Part shown: piece after piece, positions 1 to 6,483 of the stretch
How the letters are laid out: every line of letters starts with the position of its first letter
Position numbering within the stretch: the first letter of the stretch is position 1
Source of the DNA: an uncultured Eubacteriales bacterium
GTDB taxonomy: Bacteria; Bacillota; Clostridia; Christensenellales; Aristaeellaceae
Assembly: GCA_900542395.1 (NCBI GenBank)
Contig: UQNM01000097.1
Span: forward strand, 1 to 7,083
DNA: 7,083 nt
Direction: 5' to 3'
The notes under the pieces: model-generated
Database searches by the model: none
What the model saw: the letters and a program-made list of their open reading frames with translations, nothing else
Told to the model about the DNA's origin: nothing
Made by a program: the position numbers and the translations under genes

Positions 1-48
1 GACAATCGGATGATCCACTTCAAACAAATAAATCTGCACCAATTCCAT
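1..48 (-). CDS. Possible 5' end of a divergent gene, unidentified (partial)
   Basis: On the minus strand an ATG at 48 opens a frame that runs off the left edge and reads MELVQIYLFEVDHPIV, which looks like real protein. The same frame is open back to a stop at 84-82. The only ribosome-binding sequence close to this ATG is an AGGAA touching the start codon, which is poor spacing. A much better site, AGGGAGGGAG (minus strand of 91-100), lies 5 bases before another ATG at 85. That ATG is in a different frame and gives only a 21-residue peptide (MREEWIFLKSPGNGIGADLFV) ending at 20. The real gene may start at 85 with a one-base frame problem, or at 48. A plus-strand frame from 1 to a TAA at 61-63 is also open, so the tail of an upstream co-directional gene cannot be excluded. 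Function is unknown. Confidence 0.25.
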   Translation of the reverse strand, partial: MELVQIYLFEVDHPIV

Positions 49-86
49 TTCCTGGCGATTTAAGAAAAATCCATTCCTCTCTCATC

Positions 87-115
87 TTGACTCCCTCCCT
101 CAAACCCCGTATAAT
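87..115 (+). promoter_or_regulatory. Sigma-A/sigma-70 type promoter of the cobalamin operon
   Basis: A -35 element TTGACT at 87-92 and a perfect -10 element TATAAT at 110-115 are separated by exactly 17 bases, the optimal spacer. The expected transcription start is around 121-124, about a dozen bases before the first paired bases of the riboswitch aptamer. This fits a leader transcript that begins with the riboswitch. The -35 region overlaps the purine-rich site that, on the other strand, would serve as ribosome-binding site for a divergent gene. Confidence 0.88.
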
Positions 116-133
116 AAACGAGAAAAATCTATA

Positions 134-294
134 CCGCGCAGGGTGTTTGAAGCCATTCAAATGAAAAGGGAAGCCGGTTCAAATCCGGCGCAACAGCCAT
201 TACTGTATTCGGTATGCGTGTGCCATGAGCCATTGAAAGCGATTTCGAGAAGGCGGCGCACGTGAAGCCGTCAGCCAGGAGACCTGCCCTGCGG
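134..294 (+). promoter_or_regulatory. Cobalamin riboswitch aptamer
   Basis: The B12 box AGCCAGGAGACCTGCC lies at 273-288. Upstream are the other conserved pieces: GGGAA at 168-172, a GCCGG/CCGGC hairpin (173-177 with 185-189) enclosing TTCAAAT, the GCCATTACTGT core at 196-206, and GAGAAGGC at 247-254. The closing P1 stem can form between CGCAGGG (137-143) and CCCTGCG (287-293). In this RNA family, binding of adenosylcobalamin or another cobalamin to the core represses the downstream genes. Here those are a corrinoid-type importer and cbi genes, exactly the expected regulon. The exact outer boundaries are estimated from the P1 pairing. Confidence 0.95.
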
Positions 295-350
295 AGATGA
301 AACCGATTCTCGGGCAGTTGGAGAAGGCAGGTCAAGCGTTTGTTTGCTAT

Positions 351-391
351 GCGTCCATCTTTGTCCGAGATGGGCGCTTTTCATTTATTTT
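351..391 (+). terminator. Intrinsic terminator of the riboswitch expression platform
   Basis: GCGTCCATCT (351-360) pairs with AGATGGGCGC (368-377) over 10 base pairs, including one G-U pair, around the 7-base loop TTGTCCG. The stem is followed at once by TTTTCATTTATTTT (378-391). It stands between the aptamer and the first start codon at 414, so it is the likely off-switch: a transcription-terminating rather than a translation-blocking riboswitch. No complete antiterminator that invades this stem was found by eye. Confidence 0.85.
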
Positions 392-413
392 GAGAAAAAC
401 TGCGAGGAAGTTT

Positions 414-1496
414 ATGAAAAAGATGATTGCGCTGCTTTTGAGCCTTTTTGCTGTTCAAACCGCGTTAGCGGAGCTGCCCGTCGTCACAGAAAAGCTTGAT
501 CTGGAAGCCGCGAAAAACTTTGCCGTGGACAGGCTGGAAGGCGGTTATTCACTGATTACCGTGCAGAACGGCGGGCGCTTTCTGCTGATTCCGGCGGGTA
601 TGGATGCACCGGATGGTCTGGATGCGGACATCATGCTGCTGTACATGCCGCTTGACAACCTGTTCGTGGCTTCCACCTCGACGGTGGCACTGATGGATGA
701 AATCGGCGCGCTCTCCGCCGTGACGCAGACGACCTATGACGTGGAAGACTGGTATCTGCCAAGCGTGAAACAAGCGGTTCAGGATGGACAAATCGCATAC
801 ATCGGTCACTATAAGCAGCCGGATTTCGAGCGTATTGCCTTGAACCCGCCGAAGCTGGCCGTTTTCTCCACGATGATCGAGGGCACGCCGGATGTGCGGG
901 AAAAGCTGGACGAGCTAGGCATTCCTTTGCTGGTGGACAGCTCTGCATTGGAGGAAACTCTGCTGGGGCGCATGGAGTGGATGAAGCTCTACGGCGTGCT
1001 GCTGGGGCGTGAGAACGAGGCGAGCACCGCGTTTGACGCGCAGAAGCAGAAAATCGAATCGCTTGAGCCGATGCAGGAGAACGTGACCGTCGCCATGTTC
1101 TACATCACCTCCAAGGGCGCGCTGTATGTGCGCAACAATGGTGATTATATGGTCAAAATGCTTGAGCTGGCTGGCGGGCGGTATGCGCCGGAAGGACTGG
1201 GTACCGGCGAATCCGGCACGCGGCAGATGGAGATGGAAGCCTTTTATCTCGTGGCGGGCGATGCGGACTGCATCCTCTATATTGGTCAGCTCGGCGGCAA
1301 GCCGAAGACACTTTCGCAGCTGATTGAGCGAAACACGCTGCTGGCCGATTTCAAAGCGGTGCAAAATGGACGCGTCTATTGCACCGGCGCAGATTATTTT
1401 CAGCAGTCCGGACGGCTGGGCGACCTCATCGAGGACATGAACCGCATGCTTTCGGGTGACGACGCGGCACTAAACCATATCATGAAGCTGGAGTGA
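414..1496 (+). CDS. btuF: ABC importer substrate-binding protein, probably for corrinoids (BtuF-like)
   Basis: This is the extracytoplasmic binding protein of a BtuF/FhuD/FepB-type importer (periplasmic binding protein 2 fold), which delivers ligand to the permease encoded next. The start at 414 is chosen because GAGGAAG (404-410) sits just before it and it begins with an export signal: two Lys, a hydrophobic stretch at residues 5-18, and an ALA|E cleavage site at 17-20. The in-frame upstream ATG at 297 lies inside the riboswitch leader and is not credible. The protein has 360 residues, normal for the family. The N-lobe includes ADIMLLYMPLDNL (71-83). The inter-lobe helix region is LLGRMEWMKLYGVLLGRENEA (starting near 183), very typical of clostridial members. 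The C-lobe has SGDYMVKMLELAGGRY-like sequence (242-257, here with NGDY). No lipobox cysteine is present, which is odd for a Gram-positive binding protein. Corrinoid as ligand is inferred from the riboswitch and cbi neighbours; haem or an iron chelate remains possible. Confidence 0.85.
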   Translation: MKKMIALLLSLFAVQTALAELPVVTEKLDLEAAKNFAVDRLEGGYSLITVQNGGRFLLIPAGMDAPDGLDADIMLLYMPLDNLFVASTSTVALMDEIGALSAVTQTTYDVEDWYLPSVKQAVQDGQIAYIGHYKQPDFERIALNPPKLAVFSTMIEGTPDVREKLDELGIPLLVDSSALEETLLGRMEWMKLYGVLLGRENEASTAFDAQKQKIESLEPMQENVTVAMFYITSKGALYVRNNGDYMVKMLELAGGRYAPEGLGTGESGTRQMEMEAFYLVAGDADCILYIGQLGGKPKTLSQLIERNTLLADFKAVQNGRVYCTGADYFQQSGRLGDLIEDMNRMLSGDDAALNHIMKLE

Positions 1497-1503
1497 GGAA
1501 CGG

Positions 1504-2517
1504 GTGAAAAAAACGCGGTGCGCGCTGTGCTATGCGGTGCTCGCAGTCTGCTTTGCGCTGCTGTTGGCGGTCAGTGTGGGCACGGGCAGCGCGGCACTGT
1601 CCCCGCATGAAATCCTGCGGATTCTGCTGCTGAGAGAGGGCGCGGGCACAGCAGCCTACAACGTGCTGCTCAAAATCCGCCTGCCGCGCGTGCTGGCGGC
1701 GGCGGTGATGGGCGGCACGCTGAGCGTGTCGGGCTTTCTGCTGCAAACGTTTTTCCGCAATCCGATTGCCGGGCCGTATGTGCTGGGCGTGTCCTCCGGC
1801 GCAAAGTTGGCTGTCGGTGCGGTGATGATCTTCGGCATGAAGCTCTGGGGTTGCGTGCCGTTCGGCGCGGTGATGACCGCGGCATTTGTCGGGGCAATGC
1901 TCTGCGCGAGCTTTGTGATGATCGTCTCCCGAAAGATTCACAGCATGGCGATGCTGCTGGTCGTCGGCATGATGATTGGCAACGTCTGTTCGGCGGCGAC
2001 GGATTTCTTCGTCACCTTCGCCAAAGAAAGCGATATTGCGAACCTCACCAGCTGGTCGATGGGCAGCTTTTCTGCCGTGTCGTGGGGAAATCTGCGCATC
2101 TGCTTGGCGGTGATTGCCGTCTGCCTGCTGCTGTGCCTGCTGCTGGCGAAGCCCATCGGCGCATATCAGTTCGGCGAACATTACGCGGCGAGCATGGGTG
2201 TGAACGTCCGCCGTTTCCGTGCGGCGCTGATCGGACTTTCCTGTCTGCTGGCCGCGTGCGTGACGGCGCTTGTCGGTCCGATTTCCTTTGTCGGCATTGC
2301 CGTGCCGTATATGACGAAAAAGCTGCTCGGCACGGCCAAACCGATGGCTGTTCTGCCCGGCTGTTTCCTGCTGGGCGGCGTATTCTGTATGGCATGCGAC
2401 TGGATCGCCCGAACGGCGTTTTCGCCAACGGAGCTGGCCATCAGCACGGTAACGGCGTTTTTCGGCGCGCCGGTCGTTATCGTGATGGCACTCAAGCGGG
2501 GAGGCGGACACCGGTGA
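1504..2517 (+). CDS. btuC: FecCD/BtuC-family ABC transporter permease
   Basis: This integral membrane subunit would form, as a homodimer, the transport channel of the importer. The 337-residue protein starts with GTG, has an AGGAA at 1496-1500 just before it, and begins 7 bases after the binding-protein stop. The sequence is hydrophobic throughout with about ten likely membrane spans. Family signatures are clear: RLPRVLAAAVMGGTLSVSG (59-77), QTFFRNPIAGPYVLGVSSG (81-99), the GPISFVGIAVPY segment (258-269) that in BtuC relatives precedes the ATPase-contacting loop, and the C-terminal ELAISTVTAFFGAP (310-323). Its stop overlaps the GTG start of the ATPase gene, implying coupled translation. Family membership is certain; the B12 assignment is inferred from the riboswitch and cbi genes. 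Confidence 0.9.
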   Translation: MKKTRCALCYAVLAVCFALLLAVSVGTGSAALSPHEILRILLLREGAGTAAYNVLLKIRLPRVLAAAVMGGTLSVSGFLLQTFFRNPIAGPYVLGVSSGAKLAVGAVMIFGMKLWGCVPFGAVMTAAFVGAMLCASFVMIVSRKIHSMAMLLVVGMMIGNVCSAATDFFVTFAKESDIANLTSWSMGSFSAVSWGNLRICLAVIAVCLLLCLLLAKPIGAYQFGEHYAASMGVNVRRFRAALIGLSCLLAACVTALVGPISFVGIAVPYMTKKLLGTAKPMAVLPGCFLLGGVFCMACDWIARTAFSPTELAISTVTAFFGAPVVIVMALKRGGGHR

Positions 2518-3608
2518 AACCGACTTTGGAGCTGGACAACCTTTCGGTCGGTTACGGCAGACGTGTATTGTTGAAAGACCTCTGCGCGTCGATTCTGCCG
2601 GGGCAGATTTTGACGCTCATCGGTCCAAACGGCGCGGGCAAATCGACCATTCTCAAGACGATTTCGCATCACCTCGTGTGTATGGGCGGCGTGGTGCGCA
2701 TCGGCGGCGAAAATATCGAGCGGATGGACAGCTGCGAGCTGGCAAAGCGGCTTTCCGTCGTGCTGACCGAGCGCGTCCGTCCGGAACTGATGACCTGTTA
2801 CGACGTGGCGGCTTCCGGGCGTTATCCCTATACCGGCCGTTTCGGGATGCTGACTGCGCTGGACAGAGACGTGATTGCGCAGAGTCTCGCATTGGTGCGT
2901 GCCGAAGAACTGGCGGACAAGCCGTTCGCCCGCGTCAGCGACGGTCAGCGTCAGCGGGTGATGATTGCCCGTGCGCTCTGCCAGCAGCCGCGCGTGCTGG
3001 TGCTCGACGAGCCGACCTCCTTTCTGGATATTCGATATAAAATCGAATTGTCCGCCATTCTGCTTCATCTCGCGCGGGAGCAGGGCGTGACCATCGTGAT
3101 GAGCCTGCACGAAATTGACCTCGCTGCACGGGTATCCGACCTCGTGATGGGCATCGGCACGCACGGCGTGGAGATGTTCGGCGCGCCCGAAGCAGTCTTT
3201 ACGGAAGAAAACATCACGCAGCTGTACGGCATTTCGTCTGGTGTTTATGACGCGCTTTCCGGATCAATGGAGCTTCCCCGTGCGGAAGGTGCGCCATACG
3301 CGTTTGTCCTCGGCGGCATGGGGAAGGCGACAGCCGTCTACCGCCGCCTGACGCGGGAAGGAACACCGTTTGCAACGGGTATTCTGGCGGAAAACGATAT
3401 GGATATCCCTGCCGCGCGCCATCTGGCCGCCCGCATACTGACGACAGCGCCGTTCGCGCCGCCGAGTGAAGCCGTGTTGACAGAAGCCCGGCAAACGCTG
3501 CTGAATTGCGGCGCGTTGCTTATTCCCGATGGATTGGAAGCCCATGCATGGGACGATGAACTGATTTGTTTTGCTCAAGAACATTGTGTGGAGGTGCGCC
3601 ATGCTTGA
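2514..3608 (+). CDS. btuD: ABC transporter ATP-binding protein with extra C-terminal domain (BtuD-like)
   Basis: This is the cytoplasmic ATPase that would power the importer. GTG is taken as start: it overlaps the permease stop in GTGA, and GGGAGG (2499-2504) lies nine bases upstream. The 364-residue product has a complete nucleotide-binding domain at residues 1 to about 245: Walker A GPNGAGKST (37-45), signature VSDGQRQR (141-148, replacing LSGGQ), Walker B VLVLDEP (161-167), D-loop SFLD (169-172) and switch His199 in MSLHE. Residues from about 255 to 364 form an additional domain beginning YAFVLGGMGKATAVYRRLTR (262-281), then GILAENDMDIPAARHLA (289-305) and APFAPPS (312-318). It resembles the tail I remember on some clostridial and archaeal cobalamin/iron-type ATPases (glycine-rich start, GIL-END motif, PF-P-S motif). 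Its function is unknown to me. The gene ends 8 bases inside cbiET. Confidence 0.88.
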   Translation: MKPTLELDNLSVGYGRRVLLKDLCASILPGQILTLIGPNGAGKSTILKTISHHLVCMGGVVRIGGENIERMDSCELAKRLSVVLTERVRPELMTCYDVAASGRYPYTGRFGMLTALDRDVIAQSLALVRAEELADKPFARVSDGQRQRVMIARALCQQPRVLVLDEPTSFLDIRYKIELSAILLHLAREQGVTIVMSLHEIDLAARVSDLVMGIGTHGVEMFGAPEAVFTEENITQLYGISSGVYDALSGSMELPRAEGAPYAFVLGGMGKATAVYRRLTREGTPFATGILAENDMDIPAARHLAARILTTAPFAPPSEAVLTEARQTLLNCGALLIPDGLEAHAWDDELICFAQEHCVEVRHA

Positions 3609-4785
3609 TATCATCAGCGTCGGTCCGGGTGAGGCCGTTCTGCTCACCGACGACGCGAAGCAGGCGATTGATCGTGCGGATGCGGTCTGGTGCGCGGCAC
3701 GCCATGCCGTGCTCGTGCCGCCCGAAAAGGCAAGGCCGCTTTCGCCGCTGGAAGGTGCAATTGAACAGATGCGTCTATCCAGCGACGCAGGACAGAGTGC
3801 CGCCGTGCTGGTTTCCGGCGACGCGGGACTGTACAGCCTGCTGGAAATGCTCAAACGGAAAATCGGCGGCGAATATCTGCGTGTGCATCCGGGCGTCAGC
3901 GCCTTGCAGCTCTTTGCCGCGCGGCTGGGCGTTTCGTGGCAGGACGCGAAAATCCTCTCCGCGCATGGCCGAGCACTTTCGGAAAGCGCGCTGTGTCACG
4001 CCGTGCGGACGCATCGGCAGACGTTTTGCTTTCTCGACGCGGCGCACAATCCTGCGTGGGTGCGGGAGAGCCTGAACCTCGGCGGGCTGGAAAATGTGCG
4101 GCTGTTTGTCGGCGAACGGCTCTCCTATCCCGACGAGCGGACGGAGGCCTATGACCCGGATGCGACGTATGACCCGCTCTGCATGGCTTATATCGAAAAC
4201 GACGCGCCGGAGAGCGGCCTGCCGCCTGTTGGTCTGTCGGATGAGGCGTTCATTCGCGGCAAAACCCCGATGACGAAGCGGGATGTGCGTGCGCTCGTCG
4301 TGTCGGCGCTGCATTTGAAACCGAACGGCGTCGTTTGGGATATTGGCGCGGGGACGGGCAGCGTCAGCGTCGAATGCGCGCGTCAGTGCCCGCTGGGCGA
4401 GGTTTATGCCGTTGAAATGAAGGACGAAGCGCTCGACCTCATCCGCCGGAACGCCGAAAGATTTCACGCGCTCAACCTGCGCGTCGTTCCCGGCCGCGCG
4501 CCGGAGGCGCTGTCGGCGCTGCCCGCGCCGGACGCGGTTTTCCTCGGCGGGACGACCGGCGCGGCAGAAGCTATCGTGGAGCTTTTGCGCGGACTCCAAC
4601 GCCCGATTCGGCTGGTCGCAACCGCCGTCACGATGGAAAGCGCGCAGGCGCTTCTGCGCCTGATGCGGCCGATGGTGGATTTTGAGGCGCGGCAGGTCGC
4701 CGTTTCGGCGCTCGAATCGGTCGGACGCTATACGATGTTCAAAGCGGAAAACCCGGTTTTCATTTTCAGCGCTAACGTCACTTAA
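3601..4785 (+). CDS. cbiET: CbiE-CbiT fusion: cobalt-precorrin-7 C5-methyltransferase / cobalt-precorrin-6B C15-methyltransferase (decarboxylating)
   Basis: This bifunctional, SAM-dependent enzyme performs the C5 and C15 methylations of the corrin ring and removes the C12 acetate carboxyl. The same fusion is called CobL in the aerobic pathway. The start at 3601 is preceded by GGAGGTG (3590-3596) and overlaps the ATPase stop; an upstream in-frame ATG at 3571 lacks such a site. The 394-residue product matches fused proteins in length. CbiE spans about 1-205: SVGPGEA (6-12), SGDAGLYSL (72-80), VHPGVSALQL (95-104), LSAHGR (119-124). The linker FIRGKTPMTKRDVRALV (217-233) opens CbiT, whose SAM-binding loop is VWDIGAGTGSVSVECA (245-260), followed by acidic YAVEMKDEA (269-277) and FLGGTTG (314-320). 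Both halves look intact. It shares transcription with the importer genes and so is under the same riboswitch. Confidence 0.95.
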   Translation: MLDIISVGPGEAVLLTDDAKQAIDRADAVWCAARHAVLVPPEKARPLSPLEGAIEQMRLSSDAGQSAAVLVSGDAGLYSLLEMLKRKIGGEYLRVHPGVSALQLFAARLGVSWQDAKILSAHGRALSESALCHAVRTHRQTFCFLDAAHNPAWVRESLNLGGLENVRLFVGERLSYPDERTEAYDPDATYDPLCMAYIENDAPESGLPPVGLSDEAFIRGKTPMTKRDVRALVVSALHLKPNGVVWDIGAGTGSVSVECARQCPLGEVYAVEMKDEALDLIRRNAERFHALNLRVVPGRAPEALSALPAPDAVFLGGTTGAAEAIVELLRGLQRPIRLVATAVTMESAQALLRLMRPMVDFEARQVAVSALESVGRYTMFKAENPVFIFSANVT

Positions 4786-4822
4786 AAACAGCGCGAAGCG
4801 AAACGGGAGGTTCCGAGCAGGG

Positions 4823-4841
4823 TTTGGGGCGGCGCCCCAAA
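4823..4841. repeat. Strong palindrome in the cbiET-cbiF gap
   Basis: TTTGGGGC (4823-4830) and GCCCCAAA (4834-4841) are perfect inverted copies around a 3-base GGC loop. They sit in the only real intergenic gap between genes of this operon (4786-4852). The stem is followed by AAAAGGAG rather than a T-run, and on the minus strand also lacks a downstream T-run, so it does not look like an intrinsic terminator. Its right arm abuts the ribosome-binding site of cbiF (AAAGGAG, 4841-4847). It could be a dispersed REP-like element, an mRNA-processing or stabilising hairpin, or a translation modulator. The sequence alone does not decide. Confidence 0.6.
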
Positions 4842-4852
4842 AAGGAGTTCCT

Positions 4853-5602
4853 ATGATTTATTTTATCGGCGCGGGGCCGGGCGCAACCGACCTCATCACC
4901 GTGCGCGGCATGCGCCTGCTGCAAAAGGCGGACGTGGTGATCTACGCGGGTTCGCTCGTCAACCCCGAACTTCTGGATTATTGCAGACCCGAAACGACCA
5001 TTTATAACAGCGCGTCCATGACGCTGGAGCAGACCGTCGCGGCGATGCGGGATGCGCCCGAGGGGGCAACCGTCGTGCGGCTGCACACGGGTGACCCGTG
5101 CCTGTACGGTGCGATTGCCGAGCAGATGCGCGAATTAGATAAACTTGGGTTGGCCTATGAGGTCGTGCCCGGCGTCAGCTCGTTCTGCGGCGCGGCGGCG
5201 GCCATCCCGGCGGAGTACACCCCCGCCGAGGTCAGCCAGACGCTCATCATCACGCGCATGGCGGGCAGAACGCCCGTGCCCGAGCAGGAGAACCTGCGCG
5301 CGCTGGCGTCGCATCGGGCGAGCATGACGCTGTTCCTGAGCGTCTCGATGCTCAAGGACGTATGCGCCGAATTGACGGCGGGCAGCTACCCGGAAGATAC
5401 GCCCGTCGCCGTCGTCTACAAAGCGACGTGGCCGGAGCAGGAGGTCGTGCGCGGCACGCTCGCGGATATCGCGGAAAAGGCGGCGCACATCAAAAAGACC
5501 GCGCTGATTCTCGTCGGCGATTTTCTGCGGGAGAGCGACAAGCGCTCCAAGCTCTACGATCCGGCGTTCGCCCACGCCTGTCGGGAGGCCGAAACGCCAT
5601 GA
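4853..5602 (+). CDS. cbiF: Cobalt-precorrin-4 C11-methyltransferase
   Basis: This SAM-dependent enzyme methylates C11 of cobalt-precorrin-4 in the anaerobic pathway, giving the substrate of CbiG (next gene). The ATG at 4853 has AAAGGAG at 4841-4847 with 5-base spacing. The longer in-frame extension would run back through the palindrome and the end of cbiET and is rejected. The 249-residue length is normal. Family signatures: FIGAGPGATDLIT (4-16), YAGSLVNPELL (31-41), RLHTGDPCLYGA (76-87), VVPGVSSF (104-111), and the CbiF/CobM-specific run TRMAGRTPVPEQENLRALA (134-152) with TLFLSVSM (159-166) after it. The C-terminal half has VYKATWPEQ (188-196) and ALILVG (217-222). No key motif is missing. 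The stop overlaps the cbiG start in ATGA. Confidence 0.96.
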   Translation: MIYFIGAGPGATDLITVRGMRLLQKADVVIYAGSLVNPELLDYCRPETTIYNSASMTLEQTVAAMRDAPEGATVVRLHTGDPCLYGAIAEQMRELDKLGLAYEVVPGVSSFCGAAAAIPAEYTPAEVSQTLIITRMAGRTPVPEQENLRALASHRASMTLFLSVSMLKDVCAELTAGSYPEDTPVAVVYKATWPEQEVVRGTLADIAEKAAHIKKTALILVGDFLRESDKRSKLYDPAFAHACREAETP

Positions 5603-6483
5603 ACATCCGCGCCATTGCTTTTACTGAAAAGGGGCAGGGCTGGCAGGAAAAGCTCGGCTTCCCCGTGACGCGCGGCGTGCCTGTGATGCAGTGGGCGCGG
5701 GAGGCGTTTGCCGATGCGGACGCGCTGCTGTTCATCGGCGCATGCGGCATTGCGGTGCGTGCGATTGCGCCGCTCTGCCGGGATAAGGCGGCCGACCCCG
5801 CAGTGCTTGTCATGGATGAAATGGGAAGGCACATCATCCCCATCCTATCCGGGCACATCGGCGGCGCAAACGACCTCGCGCTGCTGCTGGCGGAACGGAC
5901 GGGCGCGGAGCCCGTGCTGACGACTGCGACGGATGTGCGCGGTGTTCCGGCCATCGACAGTTGGGCGATGAAAAACGACTGCGCGATTGAAAACAAGGCG
6001 GCGATTCAGGCGGTTTCCGCTGCCGCGCTGGCGGGAAAATCGGTCGGCGTGGCGATTACGGAACGGGAGATCCGCCCGCCGTTTCCCGTGACGCTCTTTT
6101 TAAGGCCGCGGACGCTGACACTGGGCGTGGGCTGCAAGCGCGGAACGGACGCGGCACATCTGGAGGACTGCTTCCGCGCGTTTCTGCATGAAAACGGCGT
6201 GTCGCCGCTGTCTGTCCGGGCGGTTGCGACGATTGACGTGAAAAAGGACGAGGCGGCGATTCTCGCGCTCTGCGAAAAATACCGCTTTCCGCTGCAAACG
6301 TATTCGGCGGCGGAGCTGAACGCCGTGCCGGGTGTGTTTGCCCATTCGGATTTTGTAATGAAAACAGTGGGCTGCGGCTGCGTGTGCGAGCGCGCGGCGG
6401 TGATGACCGGCGGGCGGCTGCTCGTGGGCAAAACGGCGATGCAGGGCGTGACGCTCGCGCTGGCCGGGGAGGAAAACGTATGA
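5599..6483 (+). CDS. cbiG: Cobalt-precorrin-5A hydrolase
   Basis: This enzyme opens the delta-lactone of cobalt-precorrin-5A and releases the C2 unit (acetaldehyde) extruded during ring contraction, giving cobalt-precorrin-5B for CbiD. The ATG overlaps the cbiF stop in ATGA, and GGGAGG (5583-5588) supplies the ribosome-binding site. Residues about 1-135 form the N-terminal and central part: LLFIGACGIAVRAIAP (43-58), DPAVLVMDEMGRHIIP (66-81), LSGHIGGANDLA (83-94), TTATDVRGVPAID (108-120). The C-terminal CbiG domain has LGVGCKRGT (175-183) and VGCGCVCERAA (257-267), followed by LLVGKTAMQGVTLA (274-287). At 294 residues it is shorter than many CbiG proteins, mainly because the segment before the GACGIAVRAIAP motif is brief, but all recognisable motifs are present. 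The stop overlaps the cbiH start. Confidence 0.95.
   Translation: MNIRAIAFTEKGQGWQEKLGFPVTRGVPVMQWAREAFADADALLFIGACGIAVRAIAPLCRDKAADPAVLVMDEMGRHIIPILSGHIGGANDLALLLAERTGAEPVLTTATDVRGVPAIDSWAMKNDCAIENKAAIQAVSAAALAGKSVGVAITEREIRPPFPVTLFLRPRTLTLGVGCKRGTDAAHLEDCFRAFLHENGVSPLSVRAVATIDVKKDEAAILALCEKYRFPLQTYSAAELNAVPGVFAHSDFVMKTVGCGCVCERAAVMTGGRLLVGKTAMQGVTLALAGEENV

Noticed and set aside
293..360. Pairing of AGATG (295-299) with CATCT (356-360) as the missing antiterminator
   Set aside because: Only five base pairs, and it would form a pseudoknot with the stronger 281-288/326-333 pairing, so it is too weak to claim.
297..413. In-frame N-terminal extension of the binding protein from an ATG at 297
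   Set aside because: It lies across the riboswitch expression platform and terminator, lacks a good ribosome-binding site, and would bury the clear export signal that starts at 414.
1480..2511. 343-codon minus-strand open frame opposite the permease
   Set aside because: It mirrors a GC-rich membrane-protein gene and is full of His, Arg and Gln with no domain. The plus-strand permease explains the region completely.
1851..2513. Long open frame ahead of and in frame with the ATPase
   Set aside because: It is the alternate frame of the permease gene, Arg/Cys/His-rich and unlike any protein; the ATPase starts at the GTG overlapping the permease stop.
4823..4845. Palindrome before cbiF as an intrinsic terminator
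   Set aside because: The stem is not followed by a T-run on either strand, and the next base run is the ribosome-binding site of cbiF.
5362..5598. In-frame extension upstream of cbiG
   Set aside because: It overlaps cbiF in another frame and has unnatural composition; the CbiG N-terminus with a good ribosome site is at 5599.
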